Assembly (NCBI GenBank): GCA_026392145.1
Contig: JAPLCS010000143.1
Coordinates: 1 to 21,041 of the forward strand
Length of the DNA: 21,041 bases
Source of the DNA: Fimbriimonadales bacterium
Lineage (GTDB): Bacteria > Armatimonadota > Fimbriimonadia > Fimbriimonadales > Fimbriimonadaceae
Direction of reading: 5' to 3'
This document shows, in pieces, positions 7,765 through 15,789 of this stretch. Each line of letters begins with the position of its first letter. The first letter of the stretch is position 1. The notes beneath the pieces were generated by a model. That model was not told where the DNA came from. It was given only the letters and a program-made list of their open reading frames with translations, and did not search any database. The position numbers were made by a program, and so were the translations under genes.

Positions 7765-8868
7765 TTAGTTCAAAACGCCATTCTGTTCCCAAAATCCGGG
7801 AATAAAGTAGTCTGCCGCCTTGGTTGGATTGTTCAAAAAATAGGAATCCATGTAAAACTCAGCAGGCACCCCAGGCAAATTCAAATCTCTGCAATGAACC
7901 GCTCCAGTTAAAATAGTTGCCGAGGTATCTCCCCCACCTTTCAAGAGAGATCCCTGAGTGTAAATAAAGCACCGACTAACAGCCGAGGTCAGTGAAACAT
8001 TTCCAGCTACCACAAACACGACTCGATCGGTAGCAGGATTCGAAGGCGCAAATCCATCTATGTTTAAGTTCCCAGCGACCACATAAGTCGCATCACCACG
8101 ATAGTTTCCTAACACGGTCAAATCTCCATCAACATAAATCAGAGCTGCAGGAGTGTCAATCTGCGCATTATTGATGTTCTTCAGAACCGTTCCTCCCGGC
8201 AGAACAGACGATGCACTCCGTTCATAGAGCGCCAGATCAATGGGGTCTCCCACAAAAGGTTGATTGTAGAAAAACGAATTAAACTGAGTAATCGAAGCAC
8301 TAACACTGCTTCGACTGGTATACACATCTCCTCTCCGATTCCCGATAAATCTTGAAAAAGCATTAAAAGTAACGCGGTCTCTTAGGACAAGGTCACCACC
8401 AAAAGTTTTCATATCCTTGTTGATGCTAAATCGGTCGGTAGTGCTCAACAAAAACCAAAAAGGATTGATTTGAGACCGCTTTCCAAATTGAAATGTCTCT
8501 TGTCGGGAGTTACCTTCCAGCACACCGGAAACCGTTCCTACCATCATTTTGTTTCCTTGGGAGGGATCCTCATTGACTCGGTAATCAAAATCAATATTGT
8601 TGATACTTATGGTTGACTGCTGGTTATACTCGTGAAGTTTCTCAGTCTTGACCTGCGTGATAGCTTGAATACCATCAATCGCAAATCGCCATTTGGCCTC
8701 TCGCTCAGACTGGTGCTGACGAAGTTCAACAATGCGCGCAAGATCAAGCGTGGTTGCAATGACCGTGGTGATCGCAGCCATGAGAACAACGGAGAAAATC
8801 ATCACACTCCCCCTTCGTTTTTTTACACCATCAGCAGATGAATGTTGTCTGCGTGCACGAATTCTCAT
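7765..8868 (-). CDS. PilX-like minor pseudopilin / pilus assembly protein
   Basis: The 367-residue product has a basic leader ending in KKRRG (16-20), then a hydrophobic helix at about 21-42 (SVMIFSVVLMAAITTVIATT). This is a type IV prepilin-like N-terminus without Glu at +5, as in PilX and GspK. The C-terminal half (about 240-330) has short beta-strand periodicity (IYVDGDLTVLGNYRGDATYV, then VVAGNLNIDG) resembling a beta-solenoid or bactofilin-like fold. It overlaps the PilW-like gene by 4 nt and follows the PilV-W-X order of minor pilin operons. It is larger than a usual PilX (about 150-200 residues). It probably belongs to the initiating pseudopilin complex; the C-terminal domain function is unknown. 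Confidence 0.72.
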   Translation of the reverse strand: MRIRARRQHSSADGVKKRRGSVMIFSVVLMAAITTVIATTLDLARIVELRQHQSEREAKWRFAIDGIQAITQVKTEKLHEYNQQSTISINNIDFDYRVNEDPSQGNKMMVGTVSGVLEGNSRQETFQFGKRSQINPFWFLLSTTDRFSINKDMKTFGGDLVLRDRVTFNAFSRFIGNRRGDVYTSRSSVSASITQFNSFFYNQPFVGDPIDLALYERSASSVLPGGTVLKNINNAQIDTPAALIYVDGDLTVLGNYRGDATYVVAGNLNIDGFAPSNPATDRVVFVVAGNVSLTSAVSRCFIYTQGSLLKGGGDTSATILTGAVHCRDLNLPGVPAEFYMDSYFLNNPTKAADYFIPGFWEQNGVLN

Positions 8869-9584
8869 CGGCTATTCCCCACAAAAAAATGTCGATCAAG
8901 TTCTAAATCGGATCCATTACGTTGCTTTGTCAAGGTTGATTGATCTTCTTCACGCGGTGTGTAAACTGAAAAAATTCTAACATTGACGCGAAACTGCCGT
9001 GGAACAGAATCATCAAATAGAACATTCGCCGGTAGATAAATTCTAGGTTGATTGGGACTCAAATACGACCACTTTCTATCAATGTTCGAATCAGTAATAG
9101 TGCTGCTATTTGATCTTACAGCCCTGAACCAATAGATTCCGTAGTTTCCGGGTCTTCCCGTTGAGTCCGAATTGTAATACCAGACGTACTTGCCAGTATC
9201 ATACACTTCCTGATTCATCTTGTTGACTGAAGTTGGCAGATAAGAATCTAAAATTCCATCCCCATCACGATCTGTCCCCTTATCAGGCATCTCACATTTA
9301 ATGTAAATTCTGTTACTAGCAAAAGTTCCCGCACTACAGTCCTTAGCTCCATTAAATGTTTCTTCTAACGCCTTAAAAAACTGATCCATTTGGCGATACG
9401 AATTGTATTGGCTCACAGAGTCCGACGTTCTGTAGGCTACAAAAGCATAGAGAGTCGTCATAACAATCATCAAGGTAACAGTAAGCGCCATCACCAGCAA
9501 CAACTCAATCAGCGTATTCGCCCTAACATAACGCTTTGTTGTAAAACGCTTCGTTCCTTTTCGCCCTTGCCAAGTGCTTTGCAT
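8865..9584 (-). CDS. PilW/GspJ-like minor pseudopilin
   Basis: A 239-residue protein with a prepilin signature: basic leader, NTLIELL with the Glu at +5 (E27), then a hydrophobic helix to about 48. The residue before the expected cleavage site is Ala22 rather than the usual Gly, which should weaken or alter cleavage by PilD. The C-terminal region has no motif I recognise, but length and position fit PilW/GspJ. The ATG shares one base with the stop of the PilV-like gene (TAATG). A DRDGDGILDSY stretch (about 100-110) looks like a calcium-binding loop, as seen in some pseudopilins. Confidence 0.75.
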   Translation of the reverse strand: MQSTWQGRKGTKRFTTKRYVRANTLIELLLVMALTVTLMIVMTTLYAFVAYRTSDSVSQYNSYRQMDQFFKALEETFNGAKDCSAGTFASNRIYIKCEMPDKGTDRDGDGILDSYLPTSVNKMNQEVYDTGKYVWYYNSDSTGRPGNYGIYWFRAVRSNSSTITDSNIDRKWSYLSPNQPRIYLPANVLFDDSVPRQFRVNVRIFSVYTPREEDQSTLTKQRNGSDLELDRHFFVGNSR

Positions 9585-10027
9585 TAAGGAATCCTCACAT
9601 ACGTCTTGAGTTGAAAGGATTCATTGTATGTCCTCCCATTTTTGTTTTCGACCCAAACCGCCGTAGTCGTGATGTCAGTGTAGTCAGTCACCGACTCCTT
9701 CCCGACTACCGTGGTCACATCGCAGTCCCTACCCCCTGGCAGAAAGTGCGTCATTGAGTAAGTACCTGCCACTGGCGAGCTTGTAAGATATTGAATGCGA
9801 TACGAGGAGAGTTCGTCTTTAAGAATAGTGAGTGCCGCCAACCGCCTCTCCATCCTTGCGAGGCTACCAAGTGATGTTCCGAGTGAATCGGTAATCACCG
9901 CCGCACAGGTTGCAACAAAAATGGTTGCGACAAGGATTTCAACATAAGACATCCCCTTCTTCCGTTTCATTCGACCCGATGCTCGGCAACCATTGATGTT
10001 TGACATCACACTATTGGTTATCGGCAC
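9584..10027 (-). CDS. PilV/GspI-like minor pseudopilin
   Basis: This is the first gene of the pilus block. The prepilin signature KRKKG|MSYVEILVATIF has Gly at -1 and Glu at +5, followed by a hydrophobic helix. The 147-residue reading starts at GTG 10027 and gives a 25-residue leader. ATG at 10006 (18-residue leader) or 9970 (6-residue leader, MKRKKG) are alternatives, and none has a clear Shine-Dalgarno. The neighbouring pseudopilins have leaders of about 20 residues, so I keep the longer form with low certainty about the start. A pseudopilin of this type would assemble with the PilW- and PilX-like products to prime pilus growth. Confidence 0.75.
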   Translation of the reverse strand: MPITNSVMSNINGCRASGRMKRKKGMSYVEILVATIFVATCAAVITDSLGTSLGSLARMERRLAALTILKDELSSYRIQYLTSSPVAGTYSMTHFLPGGRDCDVTTVVGKESVTDYTDITTTAVWVENKNGRTYNESFQLKTYVRIP

Positions 10028-10212
10028 TTTTATTCGCGTCTCACAGTCACTCCCATTCCAAAAGAGTCAAAGCAAGCTCCTCAATCCACAAAGCCTAGCA
10101 AAATCACCGTATCGCGACTCTCTAAATTGGGGAACCTATCTCTAGGTGGAACTGTCAGTCCTATAGCGCACTGGCAATTTAACTGGGCACAATAGGAGAG
10201 AGGTAAATAGAG
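10028..10212. promoter_or_regulatory. Divergent intergenic region between the pilus block and the foldase gene
   Basis: It separates two outward-facing genes and so must hold promoters for both, unless transcription enters from further away. I could not pick a convincing -35/-10 pair on either strand. A short inverted repeat ACCTA-TCTC-TAGGT lies near 10135-10148, and GGAGAGAGG at 10195-10203 is the ribosome site of the plus-strand gene. Confidence 0.4.
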
Positions 10213-11199
10213 ATGAAGTATGGACCGTGGTTTTCTAGCGTCACCGTCGCAGTAGTTGCAATGGCACTGGCAGCAGGTGGATGCAAAGGTAAGTCAAGCG
10301 AAGCGCTACTAATGGTAGACGGAGAACCAATCTCAGCAGAAGAATTTGCCTACCAACTTGAGCGAAAACCTAGCGTGATCGTGCGGACAAACTCCGGTGA
10401 TATTCAACTCAACGTCGCACAACCTTTGGGCTTCCAAGTCGCAAACGACCTTGTCAACCAAAAGCTGCTAATTAAGCTCGCCAAAGAAAAAAATGTGTAC
10501 CCAACCGATGCCGAAGTAGATGCTGAAATTAAATTCAGAAACACAAAACGCAAAGACTTTGTCATCTCCCAAACCCAGCAAGGTTTCACTCTCGATCAAA
10601 TCAAAAATGATATCATCATTGACCTCTGCCAATACAAACTTGTGACCAAAGGTGTCACCGTAACGGATGCAGAAGTAAACGATTTCATCACCAAGAACCC
10701 GAAGAACTTCAGAGAACCCAAACTGGTCGATATCCTCGTCATCGTTGCCAAAGACCCTAAAACGATTGCACTTGTCGATAGCGACCTCAAAAGCGGTCAA
10801 TCGTTCGAAGCCGTTGCCAAGCGATTCTCGTTGGATAGAAACATTCAGATTCCAGAACGGGTGTACGATAACCTGGCACCCAAACTAAAGCAAATTGTTG
10901 ATAAGTTCCCCAAAGGGGGAGTAAGTGGCTGGCTTCCAGACAACGGATTCAAAATCAAATTCAATATCGTCAAAGTAACCCCTCCGCGCGATGTGAAGAT
11001 TGAACCCTACATGAAGGAAGACATCCGAAGATTGATTGCTGCAAACAAGGGTTCAAAAACCGTAAACCTCCAAAAAATGCTTTCCGACAAACGAACCCAA
11101 GCGAAAGTAATTGTCAACAAACAAACGCTCAAGCTCCCATTCGAGGCGTTAGACAAAGAGCTACAGAAACAAGCTAAAGACGCAAAGCAAAAGAAGTAA
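10213..11199 (+). CDS. SurA/PrsA-like peptidyl-prolyl isomerase lipoprotein
   Basis: This 328-residue protein has a hydrophobic N-terminal signal ending at Cys24 (ALAAGGC), a probable though imperfect lipobox. A SurA-N-like helical region follows (VDGEPISAEEFAYQLE at about 35-50, then helices to about 160), including the characteristic LVNQKLLIKLAKEKNVYPTD. A parvulin-like domain (about 165-258: LVDILVIVAKDP, SGQSFEAVAKRFSLD) comes next, then a basic Lys-rich tail. Family members assist folding of exported or outer-membrane proteins. The parvulin part is short and divergent, so isomerase activity is uncertain. GGAGAGAGG ends 9 nt before ATG. The gene stands alone and is closed by a strong terminator. 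Confidence 0.8.
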   Translation: MKYGPWFSSVTVAVVAMALAAGGCKGKSSEALLMVDGEPISAEEFAYQLERKPSVIVRTNSGDIQLNVAQPLGFQVANDLVNQKLLIKLAKEKNVYPTDAEVDAEIKFRNTKRKDFVISQTQQGFTLDQIKNDIIIDLCQYKLVTKGVTVTDAEVNDFITKNPKNFREPKLVDILVIVAKDPKTIALVDSDLKSGQSFEAVAKRFSLDRNIQIPERVYDNLAPKLKQIVDKFPKGGVSGWLPDNGFKIKFNIVKVTPPRDVKIEPYMKEDIRRLIAANKGSKTVNLQKMLSDKRTQAKVIVNKQTLKLPFEALDKELQKQAKDAKQKK

Positions 11200-11220
11200 T
11201 CGCTTCTAACTAAATCGCTT

Positions 11221-11253
11221 ATCCCTGGCATTACAAAATGCCAGGGATTTTTT
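11221..11253 (+). terminator. Rho-independent terminator of the foldase gene
   Basis: A perfect 12-bp stem, ATCCCTGGCATT / AATGCCAGGGAT, with loop ACAA, is followed by six T residues. It lies 21 nt after the foldase stop. The same stem lies just beyond the convergent metX stop, but on the minus strand there is little U tract. Confidence 0.95.
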
Positions 11254-11260
11254 ATTCAAC

Positions 11261-12343
11261 TCAATTCGTAAGAAATTGTCGAGCGAGAGCGCCTTGCAAC
11301 TCTCCATACAGCAAAAAAGCATCGTGACCATAAGGCAGTGAGAGTTCAATCCACTCCGCCTTCTTACCCGCGGACAGAGCCATGTCGAGAAGCTGGCTGC
11401 TTTGGCTCGACGGATAAATCCAATCCGAATCATAAGAGATAAACAGAAACTCACACTGAGCTCGCTCAACATCTTTCCATTCGTAATAATCAATCGCCCG
11501 CGTTAAATGGAGCAAGGAGTTAGCATCAAAACGCTTCGTAAACTTATCACCTTGATAGTTCAGATAGCTCTCAACCTCAAACTCAACATCAAAGGTCATC
11601 GAAGGCACCACCTTATCTCTCAATTTCCGTCCAAATTTCAGTTCGAATGCTTCAGGACTGAGAAACGACAAGTGCCCTAACATTCGAGCGATGCTTAAAC
11701 CATCATCGGGGCCAGACCCAACTTCGTAATCCCCACCTTGCCACTGGGGATCTCTCATAATCGCCTGCCGCCCCACTTCGTTAAAACCAATCTGCATAGG
11801 GCTATGTGCCGCACATGAAGCAGTCACAAACGCTTTCCTCACTCGCTTAGGAAACCGAACCGTCCATTCGAGAGATTGCATGCCTCCCATACTTCCCCCT
11901 GCAACCGCATGGAGAACCTCAATACCAAGTCGATCTAACAACCGGGCTTGGACTTCAACCATGTCTCCCACAGTAACCATAGGAAACCTTGATCCATAGG
12001 GCTTTCCGTCAGAAGCAATTGAGGTCGGCCCCGTACTCCCTTGGCACCCTCCAAGTGAATTAGTACCAATCACAAAAAACTGAGTGGTGTCAATCGGCTT
12101 CTCTGGCCCAATCATACGATCCCACCACCCAATGGCATGAGAATCGCCCGACAACGCATGATGGACTAAAATTGCGTTGTCCTTGGCTTGATTCAGTTCA
12201 CCCCAAGTTTCGTAAGCGACGGTAACCGAAGGCAAAACCTTGCCACATTCGCACACCAATTCACCTACTTCCATGTACCGTCGAGCATCACCCAACGAGG
12301 AAGTTCGCTCATTTTCTTGAAAGAGCGCTGAATCAATGTTCAT
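11261..12343 (-). CDS. metX: Homoserine O-acetyltransferase (MetX family)
   Basis: This 360-residue alpha/beta hydrolase fold enzyme acylates homoserine in methionine synthesis. Family hallmarks are HHALSGDSHA (61-70), the NSLGGCQGSTGP segment (95-106), the nucleophile elbow GGSMGGMQSLEW with Ser151, Asp307 in SDWIYP, and His340 in YGHDAF. Length matches the MetX family (about 350-380). MetX members may use acetyl-CoA or succinyl-CoA; I cannot tell these apart by eye, and acetyl is the default. It starts at ATG 12343, 46 nt after the broken pilT paralogue, with a poor ribosome site. A direct repeat pair lies in that gap. It could be read from the pilT block or from its own promoter. Confidence 0.95.
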   Translation of the reverse strand: MNIDSALFQENERTSSLGDARRYMEVGELVCECGKVLPSVTVAYETWGELNQAKDNAILVHHALSGDSHAIGWWDRMIGPEKPIDTTQFFVIGTNSLGGCQGSTGPTSIASDGKPYGSRFPMVTVGDMVEVQARLLDRLGIEVLHAVAGGSMGGMQSLEWTVRFPKRVRKAFVTASCAAHSPMQIGFNEVGRQAIMRDPQWQGGDYEVGSGPDDGLSIARMLGHLSFLSPEAFELKFGRKLRDKVVPSMTFDVEFEVESYLNYQGDKFTKRFDANSLLHLTRAIDYYEWKDVERAQCEFLFISYDSDWIYPSSQSSQLLDMALSAGKKAEWIELSLPYGHDAFLLYGELQGALARQFLTN

Positions 12344-12351
12344 GGGACTAT

Positions 12352-12381
12352 TTTATCCAGATTCACCATTTATCCGGATTC
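12352..12381. repeat. Direct repeat pair, 17-nt period, upstream of metX
   Basis: TTTATCCAGATTC (12352-12364) and TTTATCCGGATTC (12369-12381) match at 12 of 13 positions, with starts exactly 17 nt apart. They fill most of the gap between the pilT remnant and metX. They could be an operator for metX, but I know no regulator for this motif. Confidence 0.5.
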
Positions 12382-12389
12382 CCACGCGG

Positions 12390-13533
12390 TTACTTTTGGT
12401 AACCAGGGCGGAACTGAGCACCACGCACGACTGGATTAGGTGCCGGAGCTGGCCTAGAATCTTTGCCCGTGGCTTGCTGAGTGGCAACCGTTCCCGCCGC
12501 CCCTACTTTTGCCAAATTAACCAATCGTTCAAATTCACTTGGATCCTTAGATTTAGACCGAGCATCCTCTAGGCTGACCACACCCATTTCCACGAGCTTC
12601 GCCATATTCTGGTCCAGGCTCTGCATTTTGGCTCTGCCTCCCGTTTGAATCAGCGAACTAATTTGGAAAGTTTTATTTTCTCGAATCAAGTTACGAACTG
12701 CACCCGTCGCCACCAACGTTTCATAAGCAGCAACTCGGCCCCGCCCGTCAGTACGTCGCAACAAGGTTTGAGAGACAACCCCAACCAAATTGACCGATAA
12801 TTGCATTCTCGCGGTCGACAGTCTGAACAGCATCAACGGTATGGAGCGTGGCAAAAACAAGGTGCCCAGTTTCTGCGGCGGTGATAGCCAAGTGAATCGT
12901 CTCAAGATCTCGCATCTCTCCAACAAGAATAACGTCGGGGTCTTGTCGTAAAACATATTTCAATGCGTGAGCAAATGACGTGGTGTCATTTCCTAGTTCT
13001 CGCTGATTCACCAATGACTTCTGATCGGTATGGACAAACTCAATAGGATCTTCGACCGTAACGATGTGCTCCGGTTTATTCCGATTGATATGATCAATCA
13101 TTGCAGCCAGCGATGTTGACTTCCCAGAACCAGCAGGCCCAGTCACCAACACCAAACCACGAGGACGATCAACAAAATCCCAACACGCAGGTGGAAGATT
13201 GAGTTCTTCCATCGTTTGAATCTTGTAAGGGATAACCCGAAAAGCCGCCTGAGTGTAACCCCGTTGTTGATAGATATTTCCTCGGAAGCGACTGATTCCC
13301 TCGACTTCAATCGCAAAATCAAGTTCGAGTTCCTGCTCGTAAGTATCGATTTGATCTTGCTTCAGAAGTTTGAACAATTCATGCCGAAACTCACGATTGT
13401 GATACGGAACAGCTTCAACCTGATGAAGATCACCATTGACACGAATAAAGACGTGACCAGTGTCAGTTTTGAAATGGACGTCAGATCCACCAATTTCCAC
13501 GCACCTTCGCAGGAATATTTCAACTGACTGCAC
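12390..13533 (-). pseudogene. PilT-family ATPase paralogue broken by an internal deletion and frameshift
   Basis: The 5' part (codons 1-241, GTG start at 13533) is a good PilT: GGSDVHFK near the start, Walker A GPAGSGKS at 132-139, Asp-box TVEDPIEF, Walker B DPDVILVGEMRD (198-209) and His-box GHLVFATLHTVD. After TVDR (codon 241, 12813-12811) the frame runs out of homology and stops at 12748. Homology resumes in another frame at about 12809 (RMQLSVNLVGVVSQTLL) and continues through AVRNLIREN to the stop at 12390. Compared with the intact neighbour (TVDR-type motif, 13 residues, then VRTQLSV), 38 nt are missing net. Repaired, it would have about 393 residues. AGGAGG lies 5 nt before the GTG, inside the upstream gene (14-nt overlap), so it was clearly made to be translated. 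It could be a true pseudogene or an assembly fault. Confidence 0.85.
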
Positions 13534-14611
13534 TCGTACCTCCTAAACCATGAGCGGCGGCCCGGTGCATGAATTCCATCACGTTGGAAGACTTTGCCAA
13601 CGCATCTTCAAACTCAACATGCCCACCTTCAACCAGCCTTAGCAAGTGTGTATCCAACGCTTGCATGCCAAATTGTTGACCCATTTGAATGTCTGTCGGC
13701 AGCTGGTGAGTCTTGCCGTCTCTAATCAGGTTTCTAATGGCTGGGGTTGCAACCATAACTTCGAAAGCCGCGACTCGTCCAGGTTGACCCTTTCGCGGTA
13801 GCAAGGTCTGAGAAACAACCGCCTGAAGCGTAACAGAGAGCTGAGTTCGCACTTGAGCCTGTTGATCGGGTTCAAACACGTCCACAATTCGGTCAATGGT
13901 CTGAGCCGCATCAACGGTGTGCAAGGTCGAAAGCACAAGGTGACCGGTTTCAGCCGCAGTAATCGCGAGCTGAATCGTTTCCAAGTCCCGCATCTCACCA
14001 ACCAGAATGACATCCGGATTCTGCCTCAATACATGCTTCAAAGCATGCGCAAACGAATGAGTGTCCGTGCTAAGCTCGCGTTGATTGATAACCGACATGT
14101 TGTCCTTGTGAACATATTCAATCGGATCCTCAATGGTCATGATGTGGCAACGTTTGTTGGCATTTATTTGATTGATAATCGCTGCAAGAGAGGTTGATTT
14201 ACCCGAACCAGTGGGACCAGTCACCAGTACCAAGCCTCGACTCATTTCAGCAATTTTTTTGGTAACGCTGGGCAGTCCAAGTTGCTCAATCGTTTTAATT
14301 TGGTGTGGGATAACACGGAAAACCGCTCCAATGTTGCCCCGTTGCCAGAACATATTCACCCGAAATCTCGCCAGACCAGGCACGTTGTAGCTCAAGTCAA
14401 CTTCTTTTTCAACTTCCAGCTTGTGTCTTCTTTCCGCGTTCAAGATACTGAACAGTCGATTGTTGTGTTCCTCTACGGAGAGCGGCGGAATATCAATTTT
14501 GACCAAGTCACCCCGAATTCTCATCCTCGGAGATTGACCCGCCTTCAAGTGCAAGTCTGAAGCATCCCGTGTAACGAGATCATGCAGCAGGTCATCAATT
14601 GGCAAAGACAT
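13520..14611 (-). CDS. pilT: Twitching motility retraction ATPase PilT
   Basis: The 363-residue product is a complete PilT. It has an N-terminal PAS-like domain (DASDLHLKAGQSPRMRIRGD, 16-35), Walker A GPTGSGKS at 132-139, Asp-box TIEDPIEYVH (159-168), Walker B NPDVILVGEMRD (198-209), His-box TGHLVLSTLHTVD, and the C-terminal AIRNLIRDGK (291-300), the hallmark that separates PilT from PilB. It is the cytoplasmic hexamer that powers pilus retraction. AAGGAG lies 6-7 nt before ATG. It follows the PilT/PilU-like gene by 59 nt and overlaps the broken paralogue by 14 nt. Of the three paralogues here it is the closest to canonical PilT. Confidence 0.95.
   Translation of the reverse strand: MSLPIDDLLHDLVTRDASDLHLKAGQSPRMRIRGDLVKIDIPPLSVEEHNNRLFSILNAERRHKLEVEKEVDLSYNVPGLARFRVNMFWQRGNIGAVFRVIPHQIKTIEQLGLPSVTKKIAEMSRGLVLVTGPTGSGKSTSLAAIINQINANKRCHIMTIEDPIEYVHKDNMSVINQRELSTDTHSFAHALKHVLRQNPDVILVGEMRDLETIQLAITAAETGHLVLSTLHTVDAAQTIDRIVDVFEPDQQAQVRTQLSVTLQAVVSQTLLPRKGQPGRVAAFEVMVATPAIRNLIRDGKTHQLPTDIQMGQQFGMQALDTHLLRLVEGGHVEFEDALAKSSNVMEFMHRAAAHGLGGTSAVS
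13539..13544 (-). promoter_or_regulatory. Ribosome binding site for the GTG start of the third pilT paralogue
   Basis: AGGAGG, 5 nt before GTG 13533-13531 on the minus strand. The site lies within the last codons of, and just ahead of the stop of, the preceding pilT gene. It supports the GTG start. Confidence 0.8.
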
Positions 14612-14670
14612 CAGGCTCTCCTTTCAAGACTTGGCTTACAACCAGTAAGTTCCAGAATAACACGTTTTAA

Positions 14671-15750
14671 TCACCGACGGAGCATTTGTTTCAATTCTGA
14701 GGCAACACCCGCATATTGAATTGCGATTTGCTCGGTGATAAGTCCTGCACGAACGTACTTCAAAAGACTTTGGTTCATAGTTTGCATTCCCCAATAGCCA
14801 CCCTCATTCATGTGCTGATAGAGATCACTGAAGTGACCGTCCTCAATAGCCTTGGTCACTGTAGGAGTACAAATCAATATCTCAGCCGCGCAAACCCGCC
14901 CCTTACCGTCGGCAGTAGGCACCAATTTCTGAGCGATAATCGCTCGCAGTGAGTTCGCCATTCGCTGACAAAGGTGCATTTTTTCGTGCGGTGGGAACAT
15001 GTTGATAATCCGGTCCATCGTCTCATAGGCGCTGGAAGTGTGAACGGTTGAGAAAACCAAGTGACCAGTTTCACCAGCTTGAAGTGCCGCCCCCATAGTA
15101 ACGGTGTCCCGCATTTCACCAACAAGAATAACGTCCGGAGCTTCCCGAAGCGCAGCACGAAGCGCCGGTTGGAAGTCAAGTGTATCAATTCCCACCTCTC
15201 GCTGAGATACATAAGCTTTTTTATCGAAGTGAATGTACTCGAGCGGGTCTTCAATGGTAACCAAGTGACAATTTCGTTCTCGGTTAACAATATCCAGCAT
15301 CGCAGCGAGCGTGGTAGTCTTACCAGAACCCGTAGGTCCCGTAACCAAAATCAATCCCATCTTATGCTTGGTAAGCTCGCCAAGTACCGTTGGCATACCC
15401 AGTTCTTCCAATGATCGAATCTTAAACGGAATCGTTCGACAAACCAACGCAGGGTTACCTTTCGCCATATAAACGTTAGTCCGAACCCGGCACTTCCCTG
15501 GAATTTCAAACGCGAGGTCCATTTCAAATTTCTCTTCAAAAATTTGAATTTGACGTTGATCCATCAACGCGTAAATCATTCTTTTTACGTTCTTGGCATC
15601 AATAACAGGAATATCTTCATGCAGTTCGGTGACACCACTATTCAGCTTCATAACCGGCCGGGCATCTGCCTTCATGAATACGTCGGATGAACCTCGGTCA
15701 AAGCCGATTTCGCAAAGCTGCTGCATAGTGAGCGTATTTACATCAAACAT
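14671..15750 (-). CDS. PilT/PilU-family retraction ATPase
   Basis: This 359-residue ATPase has SSDVFMKADARPVMKL near the N-terminus, Walker A GPTGSGKT at 138-145, Asp-box TIEDPLEY (165-172), Walker B APDVILVGEMRD (204-215), and His-box ETGHLVFSTVHTSS. In place of the PilT AIRNLI motif it has TPTVTKAIEDGHFSDLYQHM, which is closer to PilU-like accessory retraction motors. It probably cooperates with the PilT encoded just downstream, as PilU does with PilT. A weak AGGA lies 11 nt before ATG. The gene is 39 nt downstream of the unknown secreted protein. Family is certain; the T versus U label is not. Confidence 0.9.
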   Translation of the reverse strand: MFDVNTLTMQQLCEIGFDRGSSDVFMKADARPVMKLNSGVTELHEDIPVIDAKNVKRMIYALMDQRQIQIFEEKFEMDLAFEIPGKCRVRTNVYMAKGNPALVCRTIPFKIRSLEELGMPTVLGELTKHKMGLILVTGPTGSGKTTTLAAMLDIVNRERNCHLVTIEDPLEYIHFDKKAYVSQREVGIDTLDFQPALRAALREAPDVILVGEMRDTVTMGAALQAGETGHLVFSTVHTSSAYETMDRIINMFPPHEKMHLCQRMANSLRAIIAQKLVPTADGKGRVCAAEILICTPTVTKAIEDGHFSDLYQHMNEGGYWGMQTMNQSLLKYVRAGLITEQIAIQYAGVASELKQMLRR

Positions 15751-15789
15751 TCTGAATTTTTCCTAAAAGGTGTCCGTCTCATGACAAAA

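Noticed and set aside
11221..11260. Same hairpin as a terminator for metX on the minus strand
   Set aside because: On that strand the stem is followed by AAGCGATTTAG, with no proper U tract; Rho-independent action is doubtful.
12390..12956. Separate 188-residue protein from the 3' half of the third pilT
   Set aside because: The first ~45 residues of that reading are out-of-frame translation of the PilT Walker B/His-box region; only the part after about 12809 is homologous.
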